Shown here: one piece after another, positions 1 through 12,009 of the stretch
How the letters are laid out: the number at the start of each line of letters is the position of its first letter
How positions within the stretch are numbered: position 1 is the first letter of the stretch
Assembly (NCBI GenBank): GCA_036245525.1
Contig: BTPG01000002.1
Location: 124,890,712-124,954,711, forward strand
Direction of reading: 5' to 3'
Length of the DNA stretch: 64,000 nt
Source: Semisulcospira habei
Taxonomy: Eukaryota > Mollusca > Gastropoda > Semisulcospiridae
Position numbers and translations under genes: made by a program
The notes under the pieces: model-generated
Told to the model about the DNA's origin: nothing
Seen by the model: only the letters and a program-made list of their open reading frames with translations
The model's database searches: none

Positions 1-688
1 ACGGTACGGTTTTTGTTAACGGTTTGTTTGTGCCGAAAGTCCGTGGGGCCTGCTGCCCACGTGGAATATGTAAGACATGGTTAGCACGGGATTTTTTAGT
101 GAGTTCTGTTTAGTGAGTTCTAGGCGGAAGCTGTGACTGTCAGAGGTCTAGATCGGGAGTGCGGGCTGTTTTGTCGTATGGAACGGTTGTGTTTGAGTTA
201 CCTAGCCCGCATTCCAAGACTCTGAAGCCTAGATTTCAGGTATGTTTCTATAAACGTAGTATTGATAGTTGTTTAGTTAAAGACAGTATGCGTGGTAAGA
301 TTAATGTGGTTGTATAGCGGTGTTCCGGTTTGGTTTAGTATAGTATGTTTAGAATTCGGTGAAGTAACCGGTGTTTTTGTATACAGTTGTTTACCGAGTT
401 AGATGACTAAAGGAATATGAAGTGGGTATGTCTAAGCCGCTATGAAGATAGTACGTGGTTGGGTAAGCATAGTCTTTTCCAGGGTATAGAGTAATGTATA
501 GCAAGAGTGTCAGTTAGGCTATAGTCTGTTTCAAGATAGTGACAGAGATATGGGGGGGGGGGGGGGGTGATACGAAAATAGATAGTTTATGAAGCACGTA
601 TGTGTGTGTGAATGAACGTGTGAGTTATTTGTATCAGCCAGGTTACGTGACGTTTCTCATTGATCCAATATGTTGTGTGTTTAGCAAG
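1..688. other. Unassigned left edge
   Basis: No reading frame, splice-bordered exon or named repeat is recognisable. There is a G-run at 552-567 and a small direct duplication of agtgagttct near 98-120. It may be internal or LTR sequence of the LTR element whose end lies at 1285, but that is inference. Confidence 0.3.
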
Positions 689-1285
689 TGTTACGTTGGG
701 ACTTTTGTTTATTCAGAGTTCTTGTAACAAGAGTGGAAAAGACGGACGCCGAGACGTCGAGTCGCAGGTGGGACCTACGTGAGGTCATGCCTCCAGCTCT
801 TCTGAGAGTGAGTCTGACTGGGAACCAAGACACCCAAGTCCAAGCGAAAACTGAGTACCGTACGAGAACAAGGACGTCCGTGCCCAAAGAGACAGGACGG
901 CAATAAGCGTACGACGAAGGACTTTCACGCCTAGACGTGAGAAGGACCAACGTAACCAGGCAACAACATCAAACAGGTTGGAGGCAATGTGAGACTAAGA
1001 CCTAACCTGGCAAAGATATTGTGATACGTGTGTGGTGCGATAATAGAACAGTGTATATAGTTGATAATCATTTAAGTCGTTCTTTTCATTTATAGTGTAT
1101 AAAGGTTACTTTAGAAAGGGAGCCCGTGTGTTGTGTTTTACCGCATGAATGCGCCCGTCTGAGTCAGTGGCGGTGTATGCGTCTGTTGCGTGAGAGTCTG
1201 TGCGTACGACTGTGGGCAAGTCTGCGTGCGTTACAGTGCGTCTGGTGTGTTTATCATACTACGACTACGACTCCACCACGTAACA
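689..1285 (+). mobile_element. Probable LTR (right end of a Gypsy-type element)
   Basis: The segment starts TGTTACG and ends CGTAACA, the same short inverted termini as the LTRs at 41544-42392 and 45058-46404. The last ~45 bases (about 1240-1285) match, in reverse complement, the outer LTR end at 41544-41590, including a GTGTGTTTATCATACT block. The element is therefore plus-oriented here, opposite to the 41-46 kb copy. The interior is not obviously alike, so the left border at 689 is a guess from the TGTTACG motif. I see no 5-bp duplication around it. Confidence 0.45.
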
Positions 1286-1437
1286 CGCCTGTAGGCTAAG
1301 AGACAGGACTGCCGGTAGGCGCCACGCTAGTCTGACACCACCCTTGATCATGGTCGATCTGCCTCCAGAACTGTGACAAACCTCAAAGGACATCTAAAAA
1401 AAAAAAATGATGCCATCCTCAGGATGTAATGGGTTAA
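1286..1437. mobile_element. Hairpin family A remnant
   Basis: The right arm of a family A palindrome is recognisable (TAGGCGCCACGCTAG, then CACCACCCTTGAT and CATGGTCGATC), ending in AATGGGTTAA at 1434-1437. The left half is largely lost. Confidence 0.55.
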
Positions 1438-1568
1438 AACACTGTCTAAACTGTTGTCTGTGTGATGATCATAGTTTGTGATAGTCTATACAATGCCCGC
1501 ATTTTTGTCTTCACCACCCCAGTTCTTCTTTCTTTGCACGGGCAAAACAGCCGGCGCATCATTCGCTC

Positions 1569-1569
1569 T

Positions 1570-1603
<34 letters not shown>

Positions 1604-1715
1604 CACACACACACACGCACACACACACACGCGCACACACGCACACACACACACACACGCACACACACACACACGCACACACACACACACACACGCACAC
1701 ACACACACGCACACA
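1569..1715. repeat. (CA)n microsatellite with CGCA interruptions
   Basis: About 147 bp of alternating CA with scattered CG steps. Histidine/threonine- or cysteine/valine-rich frames across it are artefacts of the repeat. Confidence 0.97.
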
Positions 1716-1722
1716 TTCCTCA

Positions 1723-1943
1723 TTAACCCATTCAGCCCGACGCACGTATTTCCCAAATTTTGGAGGCGTCACCTAACGACTATGCACCTGTTACAGGAGA
1801 TGGATCGACCATGATAATTCAAGGGTAGTGCCAAATTGGCATATCGCTTGGCGCCGACAGGTGCCAAGCGAATCTGGCACTACCCTTGACTTATCATGGT
1901 CGATCCATCTCCTGCTGTAATGCGTCAGGGCTGAATGGGTTAA
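1723..1943. mobile_element. Hairpin family A, copy A1 (TTAA-flanked MITE)
   Basis: Complete 221-bp copy. TTAA at 1723-1726 and 1940-1943 flank inverted ends CCCATTCAGCCC and GGGCTGAATGGG. Inside is a long palindrome with arms ATGATAATTCAAGGGTAGTG and its complement around a TTGGCGCC core; the left arm has one imperfect stretch near the core. The left end has an extra asymmetric block (cccaaattttggagg, then acgactatgcacctgtt) that orients the element. TTAA duplication plus CCC/GGG ends are hallmarks of piggyBac-type MITEs; no transposase is encoded. Confidence 0.85.
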
Positions 1944-2430
1944 GAAATGCGGTTTCATTTACTCCTTCTGTCCCTCTCAAACGTCACACTAAACAACAAT
2001 GAAAGTCAATCCAACTTGACACAACTAAGGCCACTCGTGCGATCAAGGCGCAGCAGGAGGCCAATGGGAATACAGGACATTTCCAACATTTTTTAAATTT
2101 CTTTCACACAAAAGTACAAAACGTTTTCAGAAACGCTGTCCGGATTTCTGCCCTGAAGAGACAAAAGACGCAAGTTAATTTCATGAGATGCGAGATCGTA
2201 ATACAACGAAAATCTCGCTTTTCACGACGATGGACATGCTGTTGTTTTGTCTACACTTTTGGAAATACGGCAGACTTTGAAATGGGGCTGGTCGGAGCGC
2301 ATTCCGGAGCATGCACATGACGTTTGTGGCGTTCGGGACAGACATTCTGGCCAAAAAGAAACAAGATAAAAATGACGTCAAGTCTAGCTACGCAAACCTT
2401 GCTAGAGAAGGTCTTTTTGGCGCCAAAGCG

Positions 2431-2432
<2 letters not shown>
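1944..2432. other. Unassigned spacer
   Basis: No supported gene, palindrome or known repeat. Short frames here are not backed by codon pattern or homology I recognise. Confidence 0.4.
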
Positions 2433-2500
<68 letters not shown>

Positions 2501-2502
2501 GT
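2433..2502. repeat. (GT)n microsatellite
   Basis: About 70 bp of GT repeats abutting the 12-bp target duplication of the SINE-like element at 2513. Confidence 0.97.
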
Positions 2503-2512
2503 GCGAGCGAGA

Positions 2513-2906
2513 TTGATTGATTGATTGTACATTGCTTAACGTCCCGACAGCAACAAGGCTTTCTCAGGACGTGCCTGCACTGCTTGTGAAAAAAAAAACA
2601 AAAAAACCCCAGAATATTGAATGTATGTCGCCAGCCGGTCCACTACGTTAAATAAACCTACAACATGGGGCCTAAATAAAGCTAAAACCATTTGGCAACA
2701 CACATCCAATATCAAGAGCTACAGGCAGTGCAGACAGTAGGGAGAGTTTTAAAAAGGCAAATACAGGTGAATGGACCTCGGGTAGACAGAAACACATGCC
2801 CCAGAATAGAGAGAAAAACTCACCCTGTGGGGCTGACCAGGGTGACCCTGGGAACTAAAAAGTACCTAACCCCACCCAAGTCCCCCAGGGCAGACCCGGG
2901 TGGGGC
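2513..2906 (-). mobile_element. SINE-like retroposon, copy 1 (394 bp)
   Basis: One of three alignable copies (others 15057-15450 and 49100-49483). On the minus strand it begins near CCCCACCCGGGTCTGCCCT and ends CGGGACGTTAAGCAATGTAC followed by a (CAAT)n tail. It is flanked by a perfect 12-bp duplication GTGCGAGCGAGA at 2501-2512 and 2907-2918, so it integrated by target-primed reverse transcription. It has no coding frame. I see no clear tRNA A/B boxes at its head, so SINE-like or LINE-derived non-autonomous retroposon is the safest name. Confidence 0.85.
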
Positions 2907-2930
2907 GTGCGAGCGAGAGAGCGAGAGAGA

Positions 2931-4786
<1,856 letters not shown>

Positions 4787-5004
4787 CTAACCCACGGTGT
4801 CCCAAGGTCAACTCGACATCCTCAAATTTTGGAGTTGAGCTCTGAAGACTGTATTACAATTTAGGAGACACATCGACCATGACAGTTCAAGGGCGGTGTC
4901 AGAATAGCTTGGCGCCTATGGGCGCCAAGCTATTCTGACACCGCCCTTGAACTATCATGGTCGATCCATATCTTGCTGTGGTGTGTTGGGACTGAATGGG
5001 TTAA
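4787..5004. mobile_element. Hairpin family A, copy A2
   Basis: TTAA at 5001-5004; the left flank has decayed to CTAA (4787-4790). The palindrome has GGGCGGTGTCAGAATAG on the left and its exact complement on the right, where most copies have GGGTGGTGCCAGAATAG, so both arms carry the same two changes. The orienting block is the A-b version (ctctgaagactgtattaca, then aggagaca). Confidence 0.85.
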
Positions 5005-5036
5005 ATAACAAACAAACATACATACACATATGTATT

Positions 5037-5137
5037 TTAATCCTCCGTGTGTCGGTCACGGTAGCGGTTTTTGTCGCGACGATCCCTTTAATAGGAATCA
5101 TGGCGCCTAAAACTGCTACCGATACGCAAAGGGTTAC
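5037..5137. mobile_element. Hairpin family C, copy C1
   Basis: Imperfect palindrome: GGTAGCGGTTTTTGTCGCGA on the left, a TAGGAATCATGGCGCC centre, then ACTGCTACCGATACGCAAAG. Flanked by TTAA (5037-5040) and TTAC (5134-5137). The right terminus CGCAAAGGGTTA matches other C copies. Confidence 0.65.
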
Positions 5138-5249
5138 TACAAAGAAATCGATTTGGACAAAGGGTGCTATAGTATCTTTTGCTCACGAGCATCCACCGGC
5201 AATATACTCTGCGCCTATCGCGCGGATCCCACCGAAGTATTTTTTTTTT

Positions 5250-5339
5250 TTACCTGTGACGGTCGGCGGCGCTTTTTGTCGCGATGATTCCTGCAGGAAT
5301 CACCGTGACAAACAGCGCTAACGACAGCCAAAGGGTTAA
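5250..5339. mobile_element. Hairpin family C, copy C2 (unexpanded CCTGCAGG core)
   Basis: GGCGCTTTTTGTCGCGATGA, then TTCCTGCAGGAA, then TCACCGTGACAAACAGCGCT, ending AAAGGGTTAA at 5336-5339. This is the single-copy form of the hairpin expanded into a 27-bp array at 57605-58505. The left TTAA is not preserved. Confidence 0.7.
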
Positions 5340-5388
5340 CTTACATTAACTCATTCACATCACTGAAGTACCCACTTTGGCCACTCTG

Positions 5389-5476
5389 CGGGGGGGGGGG
5401 GGGAGGGGGGGGGGAGAGGAGGAGGGGGTCACTTTGGAGTTGACGTAGGAACCGGGGGGCGGGGGGGGGGGGGGGT
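5389..5476. repeat. G-rich low-complexity tract
   Basis: Runs of G up to 15 long (5391-5402, 5407-5414, 5462-5475). G-quadruplex potential on the plus strand; no gene. Confidence 0.8.
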
Positions 5477-5503
5477 GTTGGGACATTTGAAGATAAAGTA
5501 AGA

Positions 5504-5620
5504 TTAACCCGTTCAAGGCTAAGAAAATTCAAACACCAGCCAACTGAAAGAGGTATAGATCCTCAAAAGCCCCCACAGTTGCGGGGGCTCATGAGGATCT
5601 ATAAGGGATGAGACCCGTTT
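5504..5620. mobile_element. Hairpin family B, copy B1
   Basis: TTAACCCGTTCAAGG at 5504, then the B hairpin GGTATAGATCCTCAAAAGCC against GGGCTCATGAGGATCTATA around cagttgcggg. The right TTAA end is not evident, so the copy is probably truncated. Confidence 0.65.
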
Positions 5621-6141
5621 ATGAAACGGTGCCTATGATGAAACACCCTGCTCCCGGCAAAATTGAGTAGCTTTTCTAAATTCTGTCTGTGCAATAATAT
5701 AGAGCTGTCTTACTGAACCTTATTTCCGGTAAAGAATGTCAGGCGTGATGAAAACGCAAACACGCTAAGAAAATTTTATTTTTGCCCCTTCTGCGTCTTA
5801 ATTTTCGCCATTTTAAAAAACTCCTAAATCAGCATTCAGATTTGTAATGAAAAAAGAAACCCCACTCTTCTCACGAAGAGCAGTCTTCAGAGATCAGATA
5901 GCCAGCGGGATTCATTTGGTTCCCTTTTTGTTGTTTTGGAGGCACGCGCCTTCCTGGAGAGGTACCCTGTTGCTATTATGAAACACAGACAGCACCAAAC
6001 GGTGTTTTATATTTAGAACAGTGTTTCATATAAGGAGCAATGTTTGTCCAGCGTATAAATCTGAAACCATCCAGCCAAAAACTTCCAAATTTTAGATGTT
6101 GATACTTTTTTCTTACTGATACAGAGTATCCCAACAGCAGG
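5621..6141. other. Unassigned spacer
   Basis: Moderately AT-rich, no supported exon, palindrome or repeat family. Confidence 0.4.
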
Positions 6142-6585
6142 ATCATGTCAAAAGTCTTCAAGGTCAAGGTCACAACGACTACATTCACTGTTCAAGCCTT
6201 TGTCCATACAATGGTGCTGTAAATACAGAGACGATCTGACCCTAAGGGCAAGTTGTGACGATACGGAGTGTTGCGAACCACAACCCATTCATTGCCTTGA
6301 CTCATGATCATGTCAAAAGTCTTCAATGTCAAGGTCACAACGACTACATTCACTGTTCAGGACTTTGTCCATACAATGGTGCTGTAAACACGGAGACGAT
6401 CTGACCCTAAGGGCTGGCTTAACTGGGCGAGACAAACCCGAAACATGTCTCGGCGAGACACCCGAGACAGTCAATGCGAGATACCCGTTCCACCCGTTTA
6501 TTAGGTTCGGCACGTCTGATCTTGTAAGGGCAAGTTGTGACGATACGGAGTGTTGCGAACCACAACCCATTCATTGCCTTGACTC
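6142..6585. repeat. Tandem duplication, 165-bp unit, second copy interrupted
   Basis: GATCATGTCAAAAGTCTTCA occurs at 6142 and 6307 and both copies run through gtgctgtaaa, cgatctgaccctaaggg and caagttgtgacgatacgg to cattgccttgactcat. The second copy is longer because of the 111-bp insertion at 6414-6524. Confidence 0.9.
6414..6524. mobile_element. Short insertion with 6-bp target duplication
   Basis: Relative to the uninterrupted copy (about 6231-6255), the second unit contains 111 extra bases bounded by TAAGGG at 6408-6413 and 6525-6530. The insert holds short cgagac/gagaca motifs but no long inverted ends, so its class is unknown. Confidence 0.7.
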
Positions 6586-6632
6586 ATTCGCGGACAGCCG
6601 CATCCGGATGCGGCTTTCCGCGAATGAGTTAA
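6579..6632. mobile_element. Hairpin family E (54 bp)
   Basis: CTCATTCGCGGACAGCCGCA, a TCCGGA centre, then TGCGGCTTTCCGCGAATGAG: a near-perfect palindrome flanked by TTGA (6579) and TTAA (6629-6632). Its ends CTCATTC/GAATGAG resemble those of families A and F. Confidence 0.7.
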
Positions 6633-6732
6633 AGGTCAAGGTTACAGCGATCATATTTGTTTGTGCAGATTTTCAGTGCTTCAGTCAGCGAAGATTGTAG
6701 AAGCACAATTTGCGTTAGCTGGTACTGAACGA

Positions 6733-7161
<429 letters not shown>

Positions 7162-7232
7162 TACATCTGCAAGAGGCACAGATGCTCATGAGCCCCTGCC
7201 ATGAGCATCTATGCCTCCTGCTGGCATGAGTC
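7162..7232. mobile_element. Hairpin family B, copy B2 (degenerate)
   Basis: CAAGAGGCACAGATGCTCAT GAGCCCC then ATGAGCATCTATGCCTCCTG. Both arms read GATGCTCATG where most B copies read GATCCTCATG, a paired change. Confidence 0.65.
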
Positions 7233-7307
7233 GGTTTCATCTGCATCCTCACAGTCAGACGTGCTGATAACGGTCAAAGTCTGGAACCGTTCAAAAAACG
7301 CTGACTG

Positions 7308-7749
7308 CGCACGCAGCACACAACAAACCAGGGGAGTGAAAATCCCTGGCACGCAGCACACAACAAACCAGGGGTGTGAAAATCCCTGGCACGCAGCACA
7401 CAACAAACCAGGGGCGTGAAAATCCCTGGCACGCAGCACACAACAAACCAGGGGCGTGAAAATCCCTGGCACGCAGCACACAACAAACCAGGGGCGTGAA
7501 AATCCCTGGCACGCAGCACACAACAAACCAGGGGCGTGAAAATCCCTGGCACACAGCACACAACAAACCAGGGGCGTGAAAATCCCTGGCACGCAGCACA
7601 CAACAAACCAGGGGCGTGAAAATCCCTGGCACGCAGCACACAACAAACCAGGGGCGTGAAAATCCCTGGCACGCAGCACACAACAAACCAGGGGCGTGAA
7701 AATCCCTGGCACGCAGCACACAACAAACCAGGGGCGTGAAAATCCCTGG
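7308..7749. repeat. 40-bp minisatellite, about 11 units
   Basis: The unit is gcacgcagcacacaacaaac followed by caggggcgtgaaaatccctg (40 bp), nearly identical throughout; substitutions sit mainly in the first two units. Each unit has a small inverted pair CCAGGG/CCCTGG. Because 40 is not a multiple of three, all three minus frames are traversed, and open frames of 142-204 codons result without being a gene. Confidence 0.95.
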
Positions 7750-7761
7750 AAAGAAACACGC

Positions 7762-7938
7762 ATAACCCTTTTAAGCCCCGAGTCCCTACAGCAGGAGATG
7801 CCGCCTGAAGGCGCCAAGCTCATCTGGCACTACCCTTGAATTATCATGGTCAAGCCATCTCCTGCGTGAACTGGTAGGCCTACATAGTCGTTAGGCAACG
7901 GCCCCTCCAAAATGGGACCTTGGGGCTAACATGGTTAA
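7762..7938. mobile_element. Hairpin family A, copy A3, left arm deleted
   Basis: Minus-oriented copy ending in TTAA at 7935-7938. The right arm (GCGCCAAGCTCATCTGGCAC, then CCCTTGAATTATCATGG) is intact, but the left arm is missing between gcaggagatg and ccgcctgaaggcg. It directly follows the 40-bp array. Confidence 0.75.
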
Positions 7939-8493
7939 AAAGGCAAGTATAAACACTGACAATGAATTGTGTTGCACTTGGCTTTCTAAACGTGTTCCTT
8001 TCTTTCTTGGGGTGTTCCAAGCCATCTGGCACACATGGCAATCACCGCCTCGGACTGGAAATGACGGGAGAGTTGTAGTCGCACATACGGGGAATTGCAA
8101 ATACAGGAAGTCCCTTTTCAGTCCCCACACAGCAATTTATCGCATTCGTCACTGAGACGTCTTCGGCCGGGCCAGGGCCACGCGTCCCTCTTCCACGTCC
8201 ACAGCCAAACACAAATACAAAGGCACTGAGCGAAATGGCTCACGGTGGCCATGCAACGTCCCACGCCACTGTCCCGCGTGAGTCCTTATTGGTCCCATCA
8301 GGCTTTGCGCGGTAAAGATCTCCATTTGAAACAAAACAACAACAAAAAAAGTCTTTATTTTCAGATGGATGCCTTTATTCGAAAATATAATGCTCAGGGG
8401 GAGGGGGGAGGGGTTGGGGGGGGGGGGACGGGGGGGGGGGGTGCCAATGCGCGACTCCCGTGTTTTATGCACAGGACAAAAATCTCACTTCCG
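7939..8493. other. Unassigned spacer with a G-rich tract
   Basis: No supported exon. G-rich runs at 8399-8441 resemble those at 5389-5476. Confidence 0.4.
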
Positions 8494-8560
8494 TGTGCTG
8501 GTCTGTGATTTTGGACCTTACGGCTTCCAGCCGTAAGATCCAAAATCACAGACCAGCACA
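8494..8560. mobile_element. Hairpin family G, copy G1
   Basis: Near-perfect 67-bp palindrome: TGTGCTGGTCTGTGATTTTG, then GACCTTACGGCT, loop tcc, and the complement with one mismatch. Related copies lie at 56833-56901 and, as a half, 57149-57182. No TTAA flank is visible. Confidence 0.75.
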
Positions 8561-8756
8561 ACACGCGCACGCCAAGACCTAGTTTGCAAAAATAGTTCAG
8601 GCGCTGCGTCTTTGTCTTTCTGAAGAATTCGAAATGATAAATAACGGCCGTGTGGGAGCGCTAACCGTCCGCTGATGGAACACCCGCCATTATTTCGCGG
8701 CAGAACAAAAATTGTAAATACACCCAAAAGTCTGTTTGGAAGAAGAGATGATCTCG
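8561..8756. other. Spacer
   Basis: Nothing recognised. Confidence 0.35.
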
Positions 8757-8830
8757 AACCCTTTGGCAGTCTGTAGCGCTTCTTGTCCAAGTGACTCCTG
8801 CAGGAACTCTTACTGCATTAGCAAATGGAA
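8757..8830. mobile_element. Hairpin family C fragment (C5)
   Basis: ACCCTTTGGCAGTCTGTAGC, GCTTCTTGTCCAAGTGA, CTCCTGCAGGA: the left arm and centre of family C, with the right arm decayed. Confidence 0.5.
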
Positions 8831-8861
8831 AGAAGGGCGGATAAGTGTTTCAGTCTACGAA

Positions 8862-9047
8862 GAGAAAACGAGGTGAGAGATAGCGCTGAGAAAACGAGGT
8901 GAGAGCTAGCGCTGAGAAAACGAGGTGAGAGCTAGCGCTGAGAAAACGAGGTGAGAGATAGCGCTGAGAAAACGAGGAGAGAGAGGGCGCTGAGAAAACG
9001 AGGTGAGAGATAGCGCTGAGAAAACGAGGTGAAAGATAGCGCTGATT
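8862..9047. repeat. 26-bp minisatellite, about 7 units
   Basis: Unit gctgagaaaacgaggtgaga followed by gctagc, period 26 bp (for example 8885 and 8911). Copies differ by one to three bases. Confidence 0.93.
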
Positions 9048-9254
9048 ATCCAGAAAACGTACCAAGTAGGTAGGACAAAGCAATAGAGTCCGAAATAGCT
9101 CAGGCCGTGAAGCGTCGGAGCAAGACAGCGAAGGGATCTCCGGGTCTGGGGTTCGAGTACCCGTTCCGGCCCCGGTAGCTGGACTCGCAATCCAGGGGAA
9201 AAAGACGGGCTTGTCCTATAGCATGTCCGTTGAAAGATCCTGGTAAATCAAAGT
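9048..9254. other. Spacer with an isolated B-box-like motif
   Basis: At about 9137-9150 GGGGTTCGAGTACCC resembles a Pol III B box, but I see no matching A box or tRNA fold. No gene is called. Confidence 0.35.
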
Positions 9255-9312
<58 letters not shown>

Positions 9313-9760
9313 TACATGTATATAGCGCTTAACCTCCAAATGAATGGTGCTCTAAGCGCTTTACAGGATCAAAAATCACAGAAAAAAAAGTACAAGAAAG
9401 AAAACGCTACGATAAATGTTACAAAAACTAAAGTGACACACCAAAGCTCACACTCACACATACCGTTACAAGAACAGTTACTGCTAAAGATTGCTAACGC
9501 ACTGAAAATGCATCTAACTGTATGCATAAGAAAACAGATAGGTCTTGAGCAGTGATTTAAAAGCAGACAGAGTTGGGGCATGTCTGACATGGGCTGGAAG
9601 GTCGTTCCAGGTGACTGGACCGAAATAAGAAAAGGCACGCAGGCCCTGGCTCGGACTTCTTTCGCCTAGAAACAGTGGCACAGTTGTAGTGCGCCTGAAT
9701 TGATCAGTGTTCAGGTCGTACTCCATCGGCAATAGATTTCCCTGTCCCCCATAACCCGCC
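9255..9760 (-). mobile_element. L2-like LINE 3' end, 5'-truncated, (TTA)n tail
   Basis: The (AAT)n tract at 9255-9310 is the 3' tail of a minus-strand copy; next to it is the terminal signature AAAGCGCTTAGAGC..AAGCGCTATATACATGTAC. Farther in, 9514-9732 encodes a LINE C-terminal pattern (FGPVTWNDLPAHVRHAPTLS, then AFKSLLKTYLF). This tail and peptide are typical of CR1/L2-group LINEs. The rest of ORF2 is missing. Related sequence appears at 45129-45615 and 46405-46535. Confidence 0.75.
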
Positions 9761-9935
9761 CGTCAGGGCCGTCCATTCTCACTTCGGTGCCGTGGACTTT
9801 AAACCACGAACTAAAACAAAAAAAGGACAAAGCAGTTGTAAGGGAGAGAGCTGTGCATTGTTAACCAATGATAGTAACCCCCGCCCCCTCCCCCACCCTT
9901 AGACCAACCAGATCTATGATCATTATTGCCTGTGC
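9761..9935. other. Spacer
   Basis: C-rich run ccccgccccctcccccaccc at 9880-9898; nothing else recognised. Confidence 0.35.
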
Positions 9936-10112
9936 CGTTACCCATTGTGCCGTAAGACTGAAATCCCCAAATTCTGGAGTTGTCATCTGAAGACTGTATT
10001 ACAAGTCAGGAGACAGGTCGACCATGATAGTTCAAGGGTGGTGCCGGAATACCGGCAAAACCCTTGAACTATCATGGTCGATCCAAGTTTTGCTGTGCCC
10101 CAAGATCGGAAT

Positions 10113-11053
10113 AGGAAACTGGTTTAGGACTACAGTTGGAGTCAGACAAGGCTGCTTGCTCTCACCTACTCTTTTCAACATCTTCCTGGAAAGAATCATG
10201 ACAGACGCTCTGAAAGATCATGAAGGAACTGTCAGTATTGGAGGCAGAACAGTCACGAACTTGCGCTTTGCGGACGACATTTATGGCCTTGCAAGAACAG
10301 AGAAGGAGCTAGCTCAGCTGGTGGAAAAGCTGGACAGTACAGCCATTGCGTTTGGGATGGAAATCAGTGCAGAGAAGACCAAACTGATGACAAATAACAC
10401 CAGTGGCATTGGCACTGACGTCATGATTGGAAGCCAAAAACTGGAAACAGTTAATAAATTCAAATACTTATGAGCCATTGTGAAAGATGAGGGATCAACA
10501 CCAGAAATACTGTCCAGGATTGCGCAGACAACAGCACTGACAAGATTGAAGACCATATGAAAGGAGAGAAACATCACGCTCTGCTACAAGATCAGACTGA
10601 TGCGCTCCTTAGTCATCTCAGTGTTCTTGTATGCCTGCGAGTCATGGACCCTCACAGCAGACCTTGTCAGGAGGATACAAACCACTGAAATGAGATGTTT
10701 TCAAAGGCTGCTTGGCATTTCATACAGAGATCACATCACGAACAAGGAAGTGGGAAGCAGAATCAGGCAAGCCATCGGGCCCTATGAAGACCTATCAGAC
10801 ATTGTGAAAAAACGCAAACTGAAGTGGTATGGGCATGTCACGCGTTCAGCAAGGCTTGTCAAAACAATCCTGCAAGGCACTGTGCAAGGAGGACGAAGGA
10901 GAGGAAGACAGAGGAAAAGATGGGCGGACAATATCTCCGGGTGGACAGGACTGAGGCTGGGCGATACGCTAAGAATGGCAGAGAACAGAGTGGAATGGAG
11001 GGAGCTGGTTGCCAAGTCATCAGTGGTGCCCCAACAGTCGGCAAGACTACGGG
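10113..11053 (+). pseudogene. RTE-like LINE reverse transcriptase, 5'-truncated
   Basis: The reading frame begins inside the reverse transcriptase (GVRQGCLLSPTLFNIFLERI) and includes the catalytic motif LRFADDIYGLA. A stop at about 10471 follows ..VNKFKYL, and another at about 10558 separates it from the C-terminal part (10600 on: SVFLYACESWTL, KLKWYGHVTRSA, QGGRRRGRQRKRWADNISGW). The C-terminal motifs are typical of RTE-group elements; clade is inferred from memory of the family. The endonuclease half is absent. An 11-bp duplication AAGATCGGAAT (10102-10112, 11352-11362) brackets fragment plus tail, and the neighbouring tandem hairpin at 11515-11545 shows the uninterrupted site. Confidence 0.88.
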
Positions 11054-11352
<299 letters not shown>

Positions 11353-11703
11353 AGATCGGAATTCCCGAATTCTGGAATTGTTCTCTGAAGATTGTATTAC
11401 AAGTTAGGAGACAGGTCGGCCATGATAGTTCAAGGGTGGTGCCGCAATAGCTTGGCGCCTATAGCTATTCCGGCACCACCCTTTAACTATCATGGTCGAT
11501 CCAAGTTTTGCTGTGCCCCAAGATCGAAATCCCCGAATTCTGGAATAAATTGTTCTCTGAAGACTGTATTTCAAGTCAGGAGACAGGGTCGACCATGATA
11601 TAATACAAGGGTTGTGACAGAATAGCTTGGCGCCTATAGCTATTCCGGCACTATCATGGTCGATCCATATTTTGCTGTGGTGTTTCGGGGCTAAATGAGT
11701 TAA

Positions 11704-12009
11704 ACATACATGCAGTTGTGATCTTATACAACTTTCATCTTTCTGCGGAAAAAAAAAATCACACATACAACCATTTAACGAAAAAAAAAAATCTCTCAGC
11801 GCTTGTTAAAAAAAAATATCTCAGCACTTGTTAAAAAAAAATCTCTTACCGCTTGTTAAACACGCATGATGCTGTATCTGATTAGCTTGGACATGGTGTG
11901 AATGATTGCCTTTCACATCGAAGCAAGCGCACGCCGCACTCGAAAAATGAACTTAGCAGGTCAGAAAAAGGGACTGGAGATCCCTGTCTATACTGACAAG
12001 GCAAAGTCC
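11704..12009. other. A-rich spacer with triplicated motif
   Basis: Three diverged copies of aaaaaaaatctc..agcgcttgtt lie at 11780-11860 (period about 30 bp). No gene. Confidence 0.5.

Noticed and set aside
680..950. Frames of 72 and 89 codons on opposite strands
   Set aside because: Neither shows a known domain; the region is better explained as LTR sequence.
5389..5476. G-rich runs as a regulatory quadruplex
   Set aside because: Homopolymer-like runs with no gene or promoter nearby; similar runs occur at 8399, 26783, 54619 and 61383.
7209..7823. 204-codon minus-strand frame rich in FSRPWFVVCCVPG
   Set aside because: The 40-bp minisatellite read through three frames.
9130..9160. tRNA-like B box GGGGTTCGAGTACCC
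   Set aside because: No A box at the right distance and no cloverleaf that I can fold.
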